The notes under the pieces were generated by a model. It had not been told where the DNA came from. It did not search any database and saw only the letters and a program-made list of their open reading frames with translations. Shown here piece by piece: positions 35,285-46,205 of a stretch of 64,000 bases of DNA. Every line of letters begins with the position of its first letter. Within the stretch, counting starts at the first letter, position 1. This DNA is from Dastarcus helophoroides. Taxonomy: Eukaryota > Arthropoda > Insecta > Coleoptera > Bothrideridae. Location: assembly GCA_028583605.1 (NCBI GenBank), contig CM053325.1, positions 43,017,435-43,081,434 of the forward strand. Direction: 5' to 3'. The position numbers were made by a program, and so were the translations under genes.

Positions 35285-35417
35285 AGTATCCCTCTGAAGA
35301 TGGCAGCTTGGCTATCAAAACGCGTTAGAGCAAACTTTGTTGTGTTTTTTATTATTTCTTGGTTTCAGGGGGCAAGTTTTGTATTTCAATTTTTGAAGAT
35401 AACCAAGGACCCGTCCG
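35285..35417 (+). mobile_element. PLE tail, family A, single copy with altered core
   Basis: It starts at CTCTGAAGATGGCAGC and runs through AACGCGTTAGAGCAAAC, GGTTTCAGGGGGC and AACCAAGGACCCGTCCG. CUGAAGA is intact (35294-35300), but the GAA after helix II reads AAA and helix I has a mismatch, so the fold is probably inactive. It lies 68 bp beyond mariner B. Confidence 0.75.
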
Positions 35418-35459
35418 AAATTTTTGTTTTTATTAAAATTTTAATCCCATTTTATAATA

Positions 35460-36290
35460 ATAAACGGATATTAAAAATTTTGGATAAAAAGCTAAATTTT
35501 TAATTTCTAGAAACATCATAAAACATTTAACCTAAACTTCAAGAATAAAACAGATTTAAAGACAAAGAGGTTCAAATTTCCGGACAGTCAAAATTTCGAA
35601 AAAAAATTGTATAAAATAATTGAAATTACTAATACACTCCAATTTTCAGGGGAGCAATTAAAATTTTTAGTATAAAGTCGTAATTGAGAAATAGACGAAT
35701 TATGTATAATAAAAAAAAACAGTTTTGGGACAAAGAGTAAATTTTTAGGAAATCATATTTAATATAAAAACCTGACCTTTTGGAAAAACTTTAAAAATAT
35801 CAAGCTCTTCCCTCTGCCCTACTGTAACGTCAGAAAATATCCATTATTGAGATAAACGTTAAAATTAAAAAAAAAACAAGAGGAAATCTGAATGTTTTAA
35901 AATGTTTATCTTTTTACAAAAAATCAAAATTTTTAAAAAATATTTTTTAAAATTGCCAGATAAATATAATTCTAAAAATGTTTACAAAGATGTACCAAAT
36001 TTCGAGAATAAGGCGAATTTTAATAAACAAGTCGAAATTTGCAGAAATACGTATTTAAAAAAGGGTCAGAATTTTAAACAGTCAAATTTTTCAGAAATGA
36101 CGAAAAAGAAAACGGTGAATTTTAAGATAGAAATTGAATTTTGATAAAAGAAGTCGAATTTTAGAACAAATTTAAAATTTCAAAAAAATAAAAGAAATGT
36201 TTTGAAAAAAGTCGAAATTTCCATAAACTTTCAAAATTTCAAGGAAAGGACTAATTTTCGGGAAATTATGGGAATTTAAAAAAAACGTTT
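35460..36290. repeat. Low-complexity AAATTTCGA-type tract
   Basis: The texture is the same as in the hAT-like interior: GTCGAAATTTC, AAATTTCGAG and AATTTTGA words on one strand. The frame 35902-36144 lies within it and has no motif. No terminal repeats were recognised on either side. Confidence 0.5.
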
Positions 36291-36469
36291 TTGCAGTTCA
36301 GAATACAAATCTTTGATTGGCTCTATAAACCAAGGAAAAGCAAGCGTCCCACCCTACCCTATTTTAGCTAGCTACCAGGGAATTTAAAAATACTTTTTGT
36401 TGGGTGAGACGGATAAATTACTGTATTAGTTATTATTTTAATAAATGTGGTTAGCTACCCCACCCCCAT

Positions 36470-37170
36470 AAACCTCCGACAAAATTGCACCCCTCACTTT
36501 TTTTACTAAGAATGAATACTGAGCCGCATCTGAATGCAGTCATATGTAGTACTTCATCATTGAAGTGAAGTGATCTCGCAAAAAAAATAATAATAGTTGT
36601 GTAGATGCAAGATGTCCCAAGCTGTTCTTAAAAAGCAATATATCAGTTAGTTGAAAAAATAAAAAATGAACCAAAAAAATGTTAAATGGTCTCATTACAT
36701 CATTATAATACATTTTCAGAGCCGTGGCGGTTGTTACAACCCAGAAAAATCATCCCCCACATCTCTTTTTTAAATTGCATCCTCCACTTTTTTCGCTGAA
36801 AATAAATCTTCAGTTAAGTCTGAATACAGACATATGAAATATTGGACAACTTATCCAGTGATCCAGTAATAACCGTTGCGAAATAAAAACTTAGGAGAGA
36901 AAGGAACTTTAATATTTAGCAGAGATATTGATGACTGATGGTAAATATTGTTATTTCCTCACCAACTCATTCCTTTGTATATATGAAACCATTGGTTTTT
37001 TGCTACAACCTCATTTTATGCAGGCGGGAACTACTACTTTTACAGTAACTATTATTTTTTTCTTTAGCGGTGACTTCAATGATGAAATACTACATATGGT
37101 TGTATTTAGAATAAACTGGTGATGTATTCTTATTTTAAAAAAGTGGGAGGTAGAATTTAAAGAAAAGGGA
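36470..37170. mobile_element. Inverted-repeat element with an internal direct copy
   Basis: 36481-36600 (CATATGTAGTACTTCATCAT, TGAAGTGAAG) is mirrored by about 37060-37165 (ATGATGAAATACTACATATG). A third, direct, more diverged copy lies at 36770-36870 (GCATCCTCCACTTTTTT, CATATGAAA). The 36928-37122 frame overlaps it and carries no motif. The family is unassigned. Confidence 0.5.
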
Positions 37171-37342
37171 GGAGCGTGGTTTCTTTAGGATGTCAGAAAC
37201 TACCAAAGTTTTCAGCGCGCATAATAATAGATTAATTGATGCCATTCAAATATTTTTTGGTTCCTGTCTCTATATTATCAACTAACTGAGATATTGCCTA
37301 ACAGGGACATCGTGGGACACCCTGTATTCGCATATTTTTTTA

Positions 37343-37426
37343 AGAATGCGAATGTGAATGCAAATGCGAATGAGAATGTAAACAAACATGAGAATATTCG
37401 CGAATGCGAATACGAATGCGAATATT
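37343..37426. repeat. GCGAAT-type hexamer minisatellite
   Basis: Imperfect GAATGC/GCGAAT hexamers are repeated about a dozen times (GAATGCGAATGTGAATGC ... GCGAATGCGAATACGAATGC), interrupted by TAAACAAACATGA. Flanking ATTCGCAT at 37325 is an inverted word of the same unit. Confidence 0.8.
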
Positions 37427-37764
37427 TGTTACATTGCTAGGTAACACTATGTGTATCCCCTTTTTCAATTTTTTATTAAAAGTGTTACGTGTTTTGCATT
37501 GGCATCTTAAAACATATGCTATTCTAATTAATTAGCTCGATTTGATTTTCCTAATCAATGAGTTTAGATGGCCTGCTGACAAAATTACCACTAATTTAAG
37601 AGGTGAACCTTTTATTGCACTTCCTGTCTAATTTGCTAAATACTGTAATCGATAATTAAAGTTTGTAAAAAAAAATCATTTCATGCCTGAAAAGATACAT
37701 AGAGGATGGGTCACAAGGAATAGATCAACCCTAAACTTGAAATACTAGACATTAAAATATTATG

Positions 37765-37880
37765 ATTGAGCTCAACATGCCTTATACCTGTGTGGCTGGT
37801 TTACAAGATGTAGGGCGTTCAAAGTTTAAATTTTATTCTGAAATTTTTCAATAATGGAAAAAGTTTTGATGCTAGAAATC
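37765..37880 (-). repeat. Dispersed repeat R-A, inverted copy
   Basis: The minus strand reads CAGAATAAAATTTAAACTTT, a CCTACATC block, AACCAGCC, then GGTATAAGGCATGTTGAGCT and CATAATATTTT. The same phrases occur around the hAT-like insertion (22441-22500 plus 25171-25260) and at 40262-40450. Confidence 0.7.
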
Positions 37881-38154
37881 GTTAAATTAATGGTATGATG
37901 GTTTTCGGTGTAAGGTTTACAAATTTTAAACTTATTTTGACCTTTCTCCTGGAAAGTGCTAGTTTCGTATTATTTATGTAAATTAAAACATATTTTTTTA
38001 CCTGTTGAGTTACGCCTAACACATATAGAGAATATGAAGGAACGGGTATTTCTACAAAGAAAATCATTTCTTGTCTAAGTGTCCTAAACATATCAAATAT
38101 ACATTGAACGACTTTTCTGAGATGATAGACCAGAACAGAGAATGCTGAGCGAAA

Positions 38155-39683
38155 TTAGAGTGTAGACGGGTTCGAGAATTCTAAAGTCTGAAGTAAGATC
38201 CACTATCAAACAGATGAAAAACGGTAAAGCCCCGGATCCAGACAGAATAAAAGCAGAATTCTTAAAACATGTGGACGACGAAGGAACAGAGTGGTTAATG
38301 AAAATATTTAATCATATATACAACACGTGTATTATCCCAGAACAATGGCTTGTATCAGAATTCATAACTATCTCAAAGAAACCAAGTGCCAAAAGATGGG
38401 AAGACTTCGGAACGATTAGCCTGATAAGTCATTTATTAAGGGTATTTCTGAAAATCATACATGGGAGAATATATAAAAACTGTGAAGAGCAGATAGCACT
38501 AACACAAGTTGGATTCAGAAATGCAGTTGGAACACGAGAAGCCTTTTTCAGCATGCAGGTTTTATTCCAAAGATCTAGAGATGTGAACTGCGATGTTCAC
38601 GGTGCTTTGCGGATTATAGGAAGGCGTTTGATAGAGTGCAACATGAAAAAATGATAGAAATTCTGCAGAGTATGGGCATAAATAACCAGGATATGAGAAT
38701 AAAAATAAACCTATACTGGAACCAGAAGGCCTGTGCAAGAATTGAAGAAGACCAAACTGAGCCAATAAACATTGTGCGAGGAGTGCGACAGGGTTCCGTA
38801 TTGTCACCGTTACTGTTTAATATCTACTCAGAGCAAATATTCAGAGGGGCCCTAGATAATGCACAAGAGAGAATTTTGCTAAATGGACAAAGACTAAATA
38901 ACATCAGATATGCCGATGATAGAGTAATATTCACTAATAATATGAAAGATCTACAACAAATAATGAGCAGAACAGTACCCTGCAGCGAAAAATATGGACT
39001 TAACATTAACACCGATAAAACCAAGTACATGATCATAAGCAAGAACATCAACGATATAAGACAGTTGAGACTGAAATGTGGAAGAGTAAACAAATGCACA
39101 TGCCTAGGCTCCCCATCAACCTGGGACCACTTGCAAGAAATTAAGTGCAGAATTGAGAAAAGCAGACTCGTCTTCACTAAAATGTCATCAATCTTCAAAA
39201 GACAAGACCTAAAGATGACTATGAAAATTAGGATGTTGAGAGGCTACGTGTTCTCAGTACTGCTGCAGGGAGTGGAATCATGGACATTAACGGAAGCCAC
39301 AATGAAGAAGATCGAATCGTATGAGATGTGGCTGCACAGGAGAATGCTAAAGGTATCTTAGACGGAACATATAACAAACACCGAAATTCTTAGAAGCCTA
39401 GGTAAAGAAAGGAAAATTTTGAACACCATAAAGACAAGAAAAATTCAATATCTGTGACACATAATGAGAAACCAATACAAATACAATCTACTGCAATGCA
39501 TATTGCAAGGAAAGGTGATGGGAAAAAGAAATGCCTGCAGAAAAATTTCTTGTTTGAAAAACTTAAGAACTTGGTTCTTAATGACAACAACAGAATTGTT
39601 TCGAACAGCTGTAAACAAAGTTAAACTAGCCGTTATGGTAGCCAACATCTGGAACAGATAGGCACCTGAAGAAAAAGAAGAAA
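38155..39683 (+). pseudogene. RTE-type non-LTR retrotransposon, 5' truncated, reverse transcriptase region
   Basis: The plus strand reads ILKSEVRSTIKQMKNGKAPD (RT entry), then YRKAFDRVQHEK (first catalytic Asp, seen at the frameshift near 38605), RGVRQGSVLSPLLFN and YADDRVIF (38909-38932, catalytic YADD intact), then GLNINTDKTKYM. It ends with MWLHRRMLKVS, an in-frame stop, TNTEILRSLG, IKTRKIQYL, HIMRN, LQGKVMGKR and ELFRAAV-like ELFRTAVNKV. The 5' endonuclease domain is absent. The 3' end carries a short GAAGAAAAAGAAG tail, as RTE-type elements have instead of long poly-A. At least one frameshift and several stops show that it is dead. The 13.2-kb scrap is a relative. Confidence 0.85.
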
Positions 39684-39689
39684 TCTATC

Positions 39690-40261
39690 GATTTTTATAA
39701 CAATTGCATTTGACAGTTTTAATGTATTTCTTGCAATTTTTTAAGGCGCAGATATTACTATATTTTTTCAGATTTAAAGAATTTACTTGATGAGGAAGAA
39801 TTAAATTATCTTTAGGAGTTAAGGTAAATAATTTAAGAAGTTGCAAATACATTTGAAAGTAATAGGAAAATTTTGATTTATTGAAATTTAAAAGTTATTG
39901 AAATATGTTGTAAACACTTCCAACATTGGATTTAAGGTTTGCCACTGTCTCTAGTACCAATAAATTAAATTTTTATTTACTGTTGCTTTGATCGCTTCTC
40001 CGTATCTTTGCATATTTTAAGATTAAACCAATTATAATAAATTACACTGAACATGTAAAATACAAAAACCTATAGATTTAAGCAACCTAAACCGGAGTAA
40101 CTTTTCTTTATAGAATTAGGGGTTCTTCTATAATATTTTTAAATATTATTCAACAGATAAAAAATATGTTTTAATTCATGTAAATAATAATGTGAAACTA
40201 GCGCCCTCTAAGGGCAGCGTCAAAATAAATCTAAAATTCGTAATTCTCACACCGAAAATAT
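39690..40261. other. Stretch without a recognised gene
   Basis: AT-rich sequence after the RTE-type 3' end. No coding region or repeat end was identified. Confidence 0.5.
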
Positions 40262-40450
40262 ATAATGTTTAAATATTACATTTATAGCATCAGAACTTTC
40301 TCAAATATTGAGAAATTTGAGAATAGAATTTAAACTTTAACACCCTTTACCTCTTAAACCAGCGACAATGGTATAAGGCAGGTTGAGCTCAATCATAATA
40401 TTTTGGTGTGCAATATCTCTAGTTTAGCGTTGGCCCATTCTTTCTGACTC
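40262..40450 (+). repeat. Dispersed repeat R-A with the empty hAT target site
   Basis: It reads GAATTTAAACTTT..., CCAGCGACAATGGTATAAGG, CAGGTTGAGCTCAAT, ATATTTTGGTGTG, CCCATTCTTTCTGACTC. It is collinear with the two halves flanking 22508-25170, with GTATAAGG (40371-40378) present only once. It therefore represents the pre-insertion state of that hAT-like element. Confidence 0.85.
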
Positions 40451-41999
40451 ACACTATATATGGCTACATGGTATTTACTTAGAGAAATTTTATAAGCATG
40501 AAAGTGTTGTTCTACTTTTGTCCGATGGTGTATATCTAATTGTCGTGAGACTGTGCATAATGCCTGCTGTATGGTATTTTTGTATAGAAATTTTATAGTC
40601 GTAAAAGAGTAGTTACAACTTGTTAAAAGCTCCAAATCCCCTAGAATTACGCGATACACGCTTTGAGCTTAAAATAATTATGTAGGTCATTTATCATGTT
40701 TCTCGCACCTTTCTTCGAAATTAATTCTGTACATGTAGTGCTGATAATGCATTTTCGAGCGCATATAAATTATAATTTAATATGTCCGATAAAATGTATT
40801 GCATTCCTAAATTTTCTGAACCGAGTTTGAAAGTCGAGGCACGTAACCTTTTTAAATCAAATTAAAGGACGAACGGCTGTGTACTATAATTAAGTTCGGA
40901 AGTAGAATTCGTCTAAATAAAGTGTGCTTAATTAAACAGAATTTTTGAGAAATGCGAATGTAAAATTTTTATTATTAATGAATAAATCTTTTCAGTAGTA
41001 TTGCGACAATATTATTAAGAGGGAAATAAGTTCAAAAATTAACAAGTTACAGACCTTTCAAATAATAGCAAGCATAACTACTAACGTTATCGTTCAATAG
41101 AAGTAAGCCATATTGTTTTTATTTGTAGTAAGAGATGAATGTTGGGTTGGTATTATCATTAGCCTCTGCACTATTTTCACAAACAATTAATATTCAGCTA
41201 TGTAAATGTAAACCACATCTTATGTTTAGTAAAGGAGGAGCACAAGAATAAAAAATACAAATTCAGAAGCGTCAAAACAAAGCATACCCCCCCGGGAATT
41301 CAATTTGCATTTCCACATGCCATTAAAAGCGCACGTGTTAAACTCGACACATTTAGAGCAAAATTTTAGCAAGACAGCTGAAACATATCATGTAAAATGG
41401 GTTTAAAGAGGATAATAATTATAATTACTTTTAAACAGGCATATATGTATATCCTGGAGGTAGTCGTTCAAACATATTTTTTACTTTAATTTTATAATTG
41501 TCTCTAAATTTTCGGGACACTTTTCTAGCTCCTCGTAAATATTCAATCAATATATCTAAAAAATTCGTTTTGTAAACAATTAATAATCCCTAATATCGTA
41601 TGATTCCCAAACACCGAATGGGATACTTTATAACTCGTAATTCGTCCTCATTCATAACTAGTAGTAGTTGTTCAGTCACAAAAAGGTTATGAATTTTAAT
41701 GGAAATATTATAATAAATTTATTAGTTAATTGATAATAATTAACGATATGAAACGAGATTTTTCCTGAAAAAGTTTTGACGCGGGTGTGGAACAATTCTG
41801 AATTTCCCGACGCATCCGCCATTGTTTCATTTGGATATCTAGTTAGCACGTTCAATGTCTGCTTATATCACTAAGCAGTCCTACAGCTCCCCTTCTGGTT
41901 TACGACCATTGCTTTTTATCTTCGTAACTATTTTTTAATGGAAGTTAACTGGCGTGAAATCCGTTTATTTATTTTATTTTAACTTTATTGTCCAAATTC
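40451..41999. other. Stretch without a recognised gene
   Basis: No coding exon, RNA gene or repeat end was recognised in this AT-rich sequence. Confidence 0.45.
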
Positions 42000-44900
42000 C
42001 TAGTTTCTCTCGAGATGTCCTCATGTTTTCTAAATTCGTAGTTTAAGAGCTTGACATTTCTGATCACTGAAACTTTTTGAAATCTCGAATTTCTTCTAGA
42101 AATATGAATCTTATTTTGATTTTTGACTACCAAAAATTTTTTTTTGATATTTCGATTTTGTAGCCGAAAATTTGTTCCATAAATTTAATATTTTTACTAT
42201 AATTTTATCGTCAAACTTGCAATTTTCATTATTTTTCGAAAGCTTTGAGTTTGCGCTAAAAAATTTGACTATTTATTAGCTTTTATTCAACATTTTGGGT
42301 TTTATTAAAAATTTCGCAATTTTTTGATTTTTTTTGATTATGTTTAAACGAAGTTCGACACTTTCTCGACACTTTGAGTTTTCGGGTGTTTTTTTAATAT
42401 TGTGGACTGTTTTGATTTAGATTTTTAATAATGGTTTTTTTTGGACACATCGGAGTTGTTAAAATTGGATTCATTTTTAAATTTATGAATCTTTTTCGAC
42501 TTCTGGAAAATTTGGCTTTTTGAAAGGAAAATTTCTTCTTTTTTTGAATTTCATGCTTTAACATTTTTTTTTTGGACGTGATATTTTTTTAATTTAATCG
42601 CAAACGTTTGTTTTTATAGATTACAAAATAAAATTCTAAGAAAATGATCCACTTTAAAATTCAAATTGAAAAAATAATTCAAAGTTTGAAGAAAACAATC
42701 GAAAATTTTAGGATTTTTTCCCGAAATTTTAAGAAAAAATGGAAATTTCTTCGACTTTTTTTCAAAAGTTACACTCTTTTCTAAACAAAATATTTTTTTC
42801 GAAATTATTTCTTTTGTCTCCTTTTTCGAAATGCTGAGTTTAAGGTCGAAATTTTGAGAAAGTTGGGAAGTAAAATGGTCAAACCTAAAATTTCGACTTA
42901 ATCCCGAAGTGTTAAATTTACAATATCGAACACTGACGATATCAATAGTAAAAATAATTTAGGACATGAAAAAAAAATCAACGATAAACCTCTAAAAAGT
43001 GTAAAATTTAAAAAAAGTCACTTTAAAAATTTAACTTTTAAAATAACCAAAACGTAGTGTTCAAAAATCAAAATTTCAAAAAAAGCTATAATTTTTCAAA
43101 ATAAATCAAAAATTACAAAAAAAATTTTAATTTCTTGAAAAAGTTGACATTTTTTTTAAATTACAAATTTCAAAACGTCAAAATTCAAACTTTTCAAAAG
43201 GGTATAATTTACCAAAAAGAAATTTACAACCTTACATTGTGAGAACACAATGAAATTTCGATAAAAATCGGAATCTGAAGAAATTTTGAATTCTCGATTG
43301 TTTATAAAGACTTAAAATTTACAAAAAAGAAAAAGTCCAAATTAAATCTAATATTTTGTCAAAGAAAGGTTACAAAAATACACTTGTGTGCATAGAAATG
43401 GGCCCTCTGTGTACTTTTAAAATTAACCATCTTTCTATGCACGTAAGTATTGAAAATTTTATAATGTTAAAATTATTTAAAAGTTGCTAATTTTTAAAAG
43501 TCAATATTTCAAGGAAAAGTCAAATTTTTCACAAAAAGTCAAAACTTGGAAATTTTTTAGAAAAGTTTAAATTGACAAAAATCTAAATGTAAAAATTCTT
43601 TTAAAATTTTGACTTCTCTCTAAATTATGTACTTATTTTGAGAATTTTCACCTTATTTATATATTTCTACTATTTTTTAAAAAAAATTTCGACTTGATTA
43701 AAAATTTAAACATTTTTTGAATTCGAATTTTTTTGATAATTTTAACTAAAAATTTATACCCCTTTCAAACATTTATTTTTTTAAACGTTCATTATATTTT
43801 AGAAAAATCCTTTTTTAATATTGACATCATCGAAATTTTCACTTTTTTGAAAATTAGGGCTTTTCCATAATTTCGACCTTCTTTTCGTAATTTATTTTTT
43901 TTTAGAAGTTTTCAATGTCTTTTCTTTTAAAATTTTGACTACAGCAAAATTTAAAAAGCTCAAATGTTTTTAAGTTTCTACTTTTTTCTTAATATTTTTA
44001 AATTTGTTTTTTTGCTTAAAATTTTTATTTCAAACTTAAAATTTTGTATTTTTCCTAATATTTTAGGGACCTAGCTCACAACTTTTTTCTTACATGTTGG
44101 CTTTAAACTTTGATTTGTGAAATTTTCTATGGATTTTGGTTTGTTTTTCGAAATTTTTTCTTAAAACCCTATTTTTTTTTGATAAATTGTTTTTGATAGT
44201 TTTAGAAATTCGATATAAGAAATCTCGATTTAAATTCGAAATGCTTTTTCTCCCAAAATTAGTACTTGATATTTTATTAAATTTCTATTTTTTATAACAT
44301 TTTGAGTGAAACTATCTACATTCAATTTCTTTTTAGTGAAATCTTGACTTACTCTAACAAAATTCAAAATTTAAGATAATTATAATTACAAATTTGAAAT
44401 TTTAGCTTTAATCTCAAAATGTTGTTATTGCACTATATGTAGTTAGAATTTGTAAGCTTAGAAATTAGGTTTCAGTTTAAATTATTAATTTTTGAACTTT
44501 TTCCACTCAGCTCTCAATAAAATTACTAGAATTCGTGGGTACAACGATAGGACTCAAATAGTAGTTTTGGAGGGCTAATTCGGCTTTTGGGGGGCTCAGT
44601 TTCTATAAATTTAAATTTCATGTTTTAACCGAAAGTTAAAAAAAAGACTTGTAACTAACAAAATATCTACTCAAATCGATTTTATGAAAAAAATGTTTAC
44701 TATAAACTCAACATTTTGATAAAAAATTTCAAAGTGTCTACAAAAAAATGTTCTTCCGCATTTTAATTTAAACAACATAAGTGCTAAATTAAAACCAAAA
44801 TTTGAGTTTCAAACTTTTATAATAGGTTGAAGTTTACATTGAAAAAAAGAACTGGTAAAAGACAAAACATGAACCTGCAAAGATGTAAATAAAATCAACC
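42000..44900. repeat. Long AAATTTCGA-type tract with switching strand polarity
   Basis: About 2.9 kb of TTTCGAAATTTT/AAAATTTCGAAA words. It is T-rich at about 42.0-42.6 kb, A-rich at about 42.6-43.6 kb, T-rich again at about 43.6-44.2 kb and mixed after that, so whole blocks are complementary in texture. A hairpin GTGCATAGAAA/TTTCTATGCAC lies at 43388-43442. No transposase frame and no clear ends were found, though GGGGGGCTCAG near 44590 loosely resembles the right subterminal part of the hAT-like element. Confidence 0.5.
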
Positions 44901-46205
44901 ATGTAAGTTCTCCACTCGTATAGGTAACTTTAAATACATTACGTGTATTATTGCATACATTTTAGGTGATTTTTAGTGCCCATTTTTACCACCGAAGATA
45001 CTGAACTTTGAAAAATCCTCTCTTAGTGCTTACCTACGGATTACCTGTGTGATATTTCATGTTCCAGTCGGTTTAGGATGTGCGTTGTCTGTCAGTTAAT
45101 GCTTAGAAATTTATTAATGAGATAGTATTGAAAAAATTGCAAATACCTATATGATGCCAGAATGTTTATGCAGTAAGTTCATTTTTTTTAATCTGAGCAA
45201 TAATTAATTCGTGTGATATTCTGTTATTCGGTGAGGGTCAATTTTTTTCGTATTTCAGCATAAATTACAAACTATTTTCAAGTAGCTGACGTAAGTATTT
45301 TGCAATAAATGAAATCAAAATACATATCATCGTATACCGAAAAAAATATTCTAAAAAATAAAATGTCTGATTAGACCTAAAACAGACTAAATTAAAGGGA
45401 AGCTGAATGACATGACAACACTTTTTCTTTCAAAATGTTTTACGCATCGATTGATATTACTAAAGAAGTTGCTTAAACTTAATTAAAAGTCCGATGCGAA
45501 AAAAAAAGCGTTTTAATACTATTACTCGCAGCACTTCAGGAATAATTAATAACCGAAGTAGACGTCTCTGATTTATGGCCAAAAATTGTTAATTAGAACG
45601 AAAAAGAGCACTGAACTTCTATAAATCTGGCAATAATAATTTATGACCTACGAAACATATTTCGTGTGGACCAATAAGTCTAACTAACTTATTGTTCTAT
45701 GGATGCGTAAAGCCATTAATCATAGAGATAAATGCACGCCAGACAGATCTTTATGATATCCTACAAGGTTTCCATTTTAGTGTAAAACGGAAAAAAGGAC
45801 AATGCACCGCAACAATAGAGTCGCCTTTAAAAAGTTTCAGCGGGACATTTTTAAATAGAAGTCTGGACAAAAACTTTCATTTATAATGTCAAAGGTAGAC
45901 AGCTTTATACGGCGAGGTAGTTAACGAGATTTTTTAATTAAATTTGTAATATGTCTGCTTTATAAGGCCCACAAGTAGAAATATTGTCGAACAGCTCATT
46001 TAGAAAGATTATAAAAAACATAAAGGGTGGAAATAATTTGCTTGCAAATGCCATTCAATTAAATCACACGCACTTCAAATTGAACGCACATACATTTTAA
46101 TGCAATTTTAATTATAAATAAAAAATTACCTGCCTCATCTTTTTTTGCAAAACATTTTTGCTACAGGAATTATTTGGGCATATGTTGCATCGTTGTAGGT
46201 GTGTA
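44901..46205. other. Stretch without a recognised gene
   Basis: The frame 45692-45886 (64 codons) has a more balanced composition than most but no recognisable motif and no splice context, so it is not called a gene. Confidence 0.4.

Noticed and set aside
37343..37426. CRISPR-like array
   Set aside because: Hexamer repeats without spacers in an animal genome; a minisatellite explains it.
45692..45886. 64-codon plus-strand frame
   Set aside because: No motif, no conserved context and short enough to be chance.
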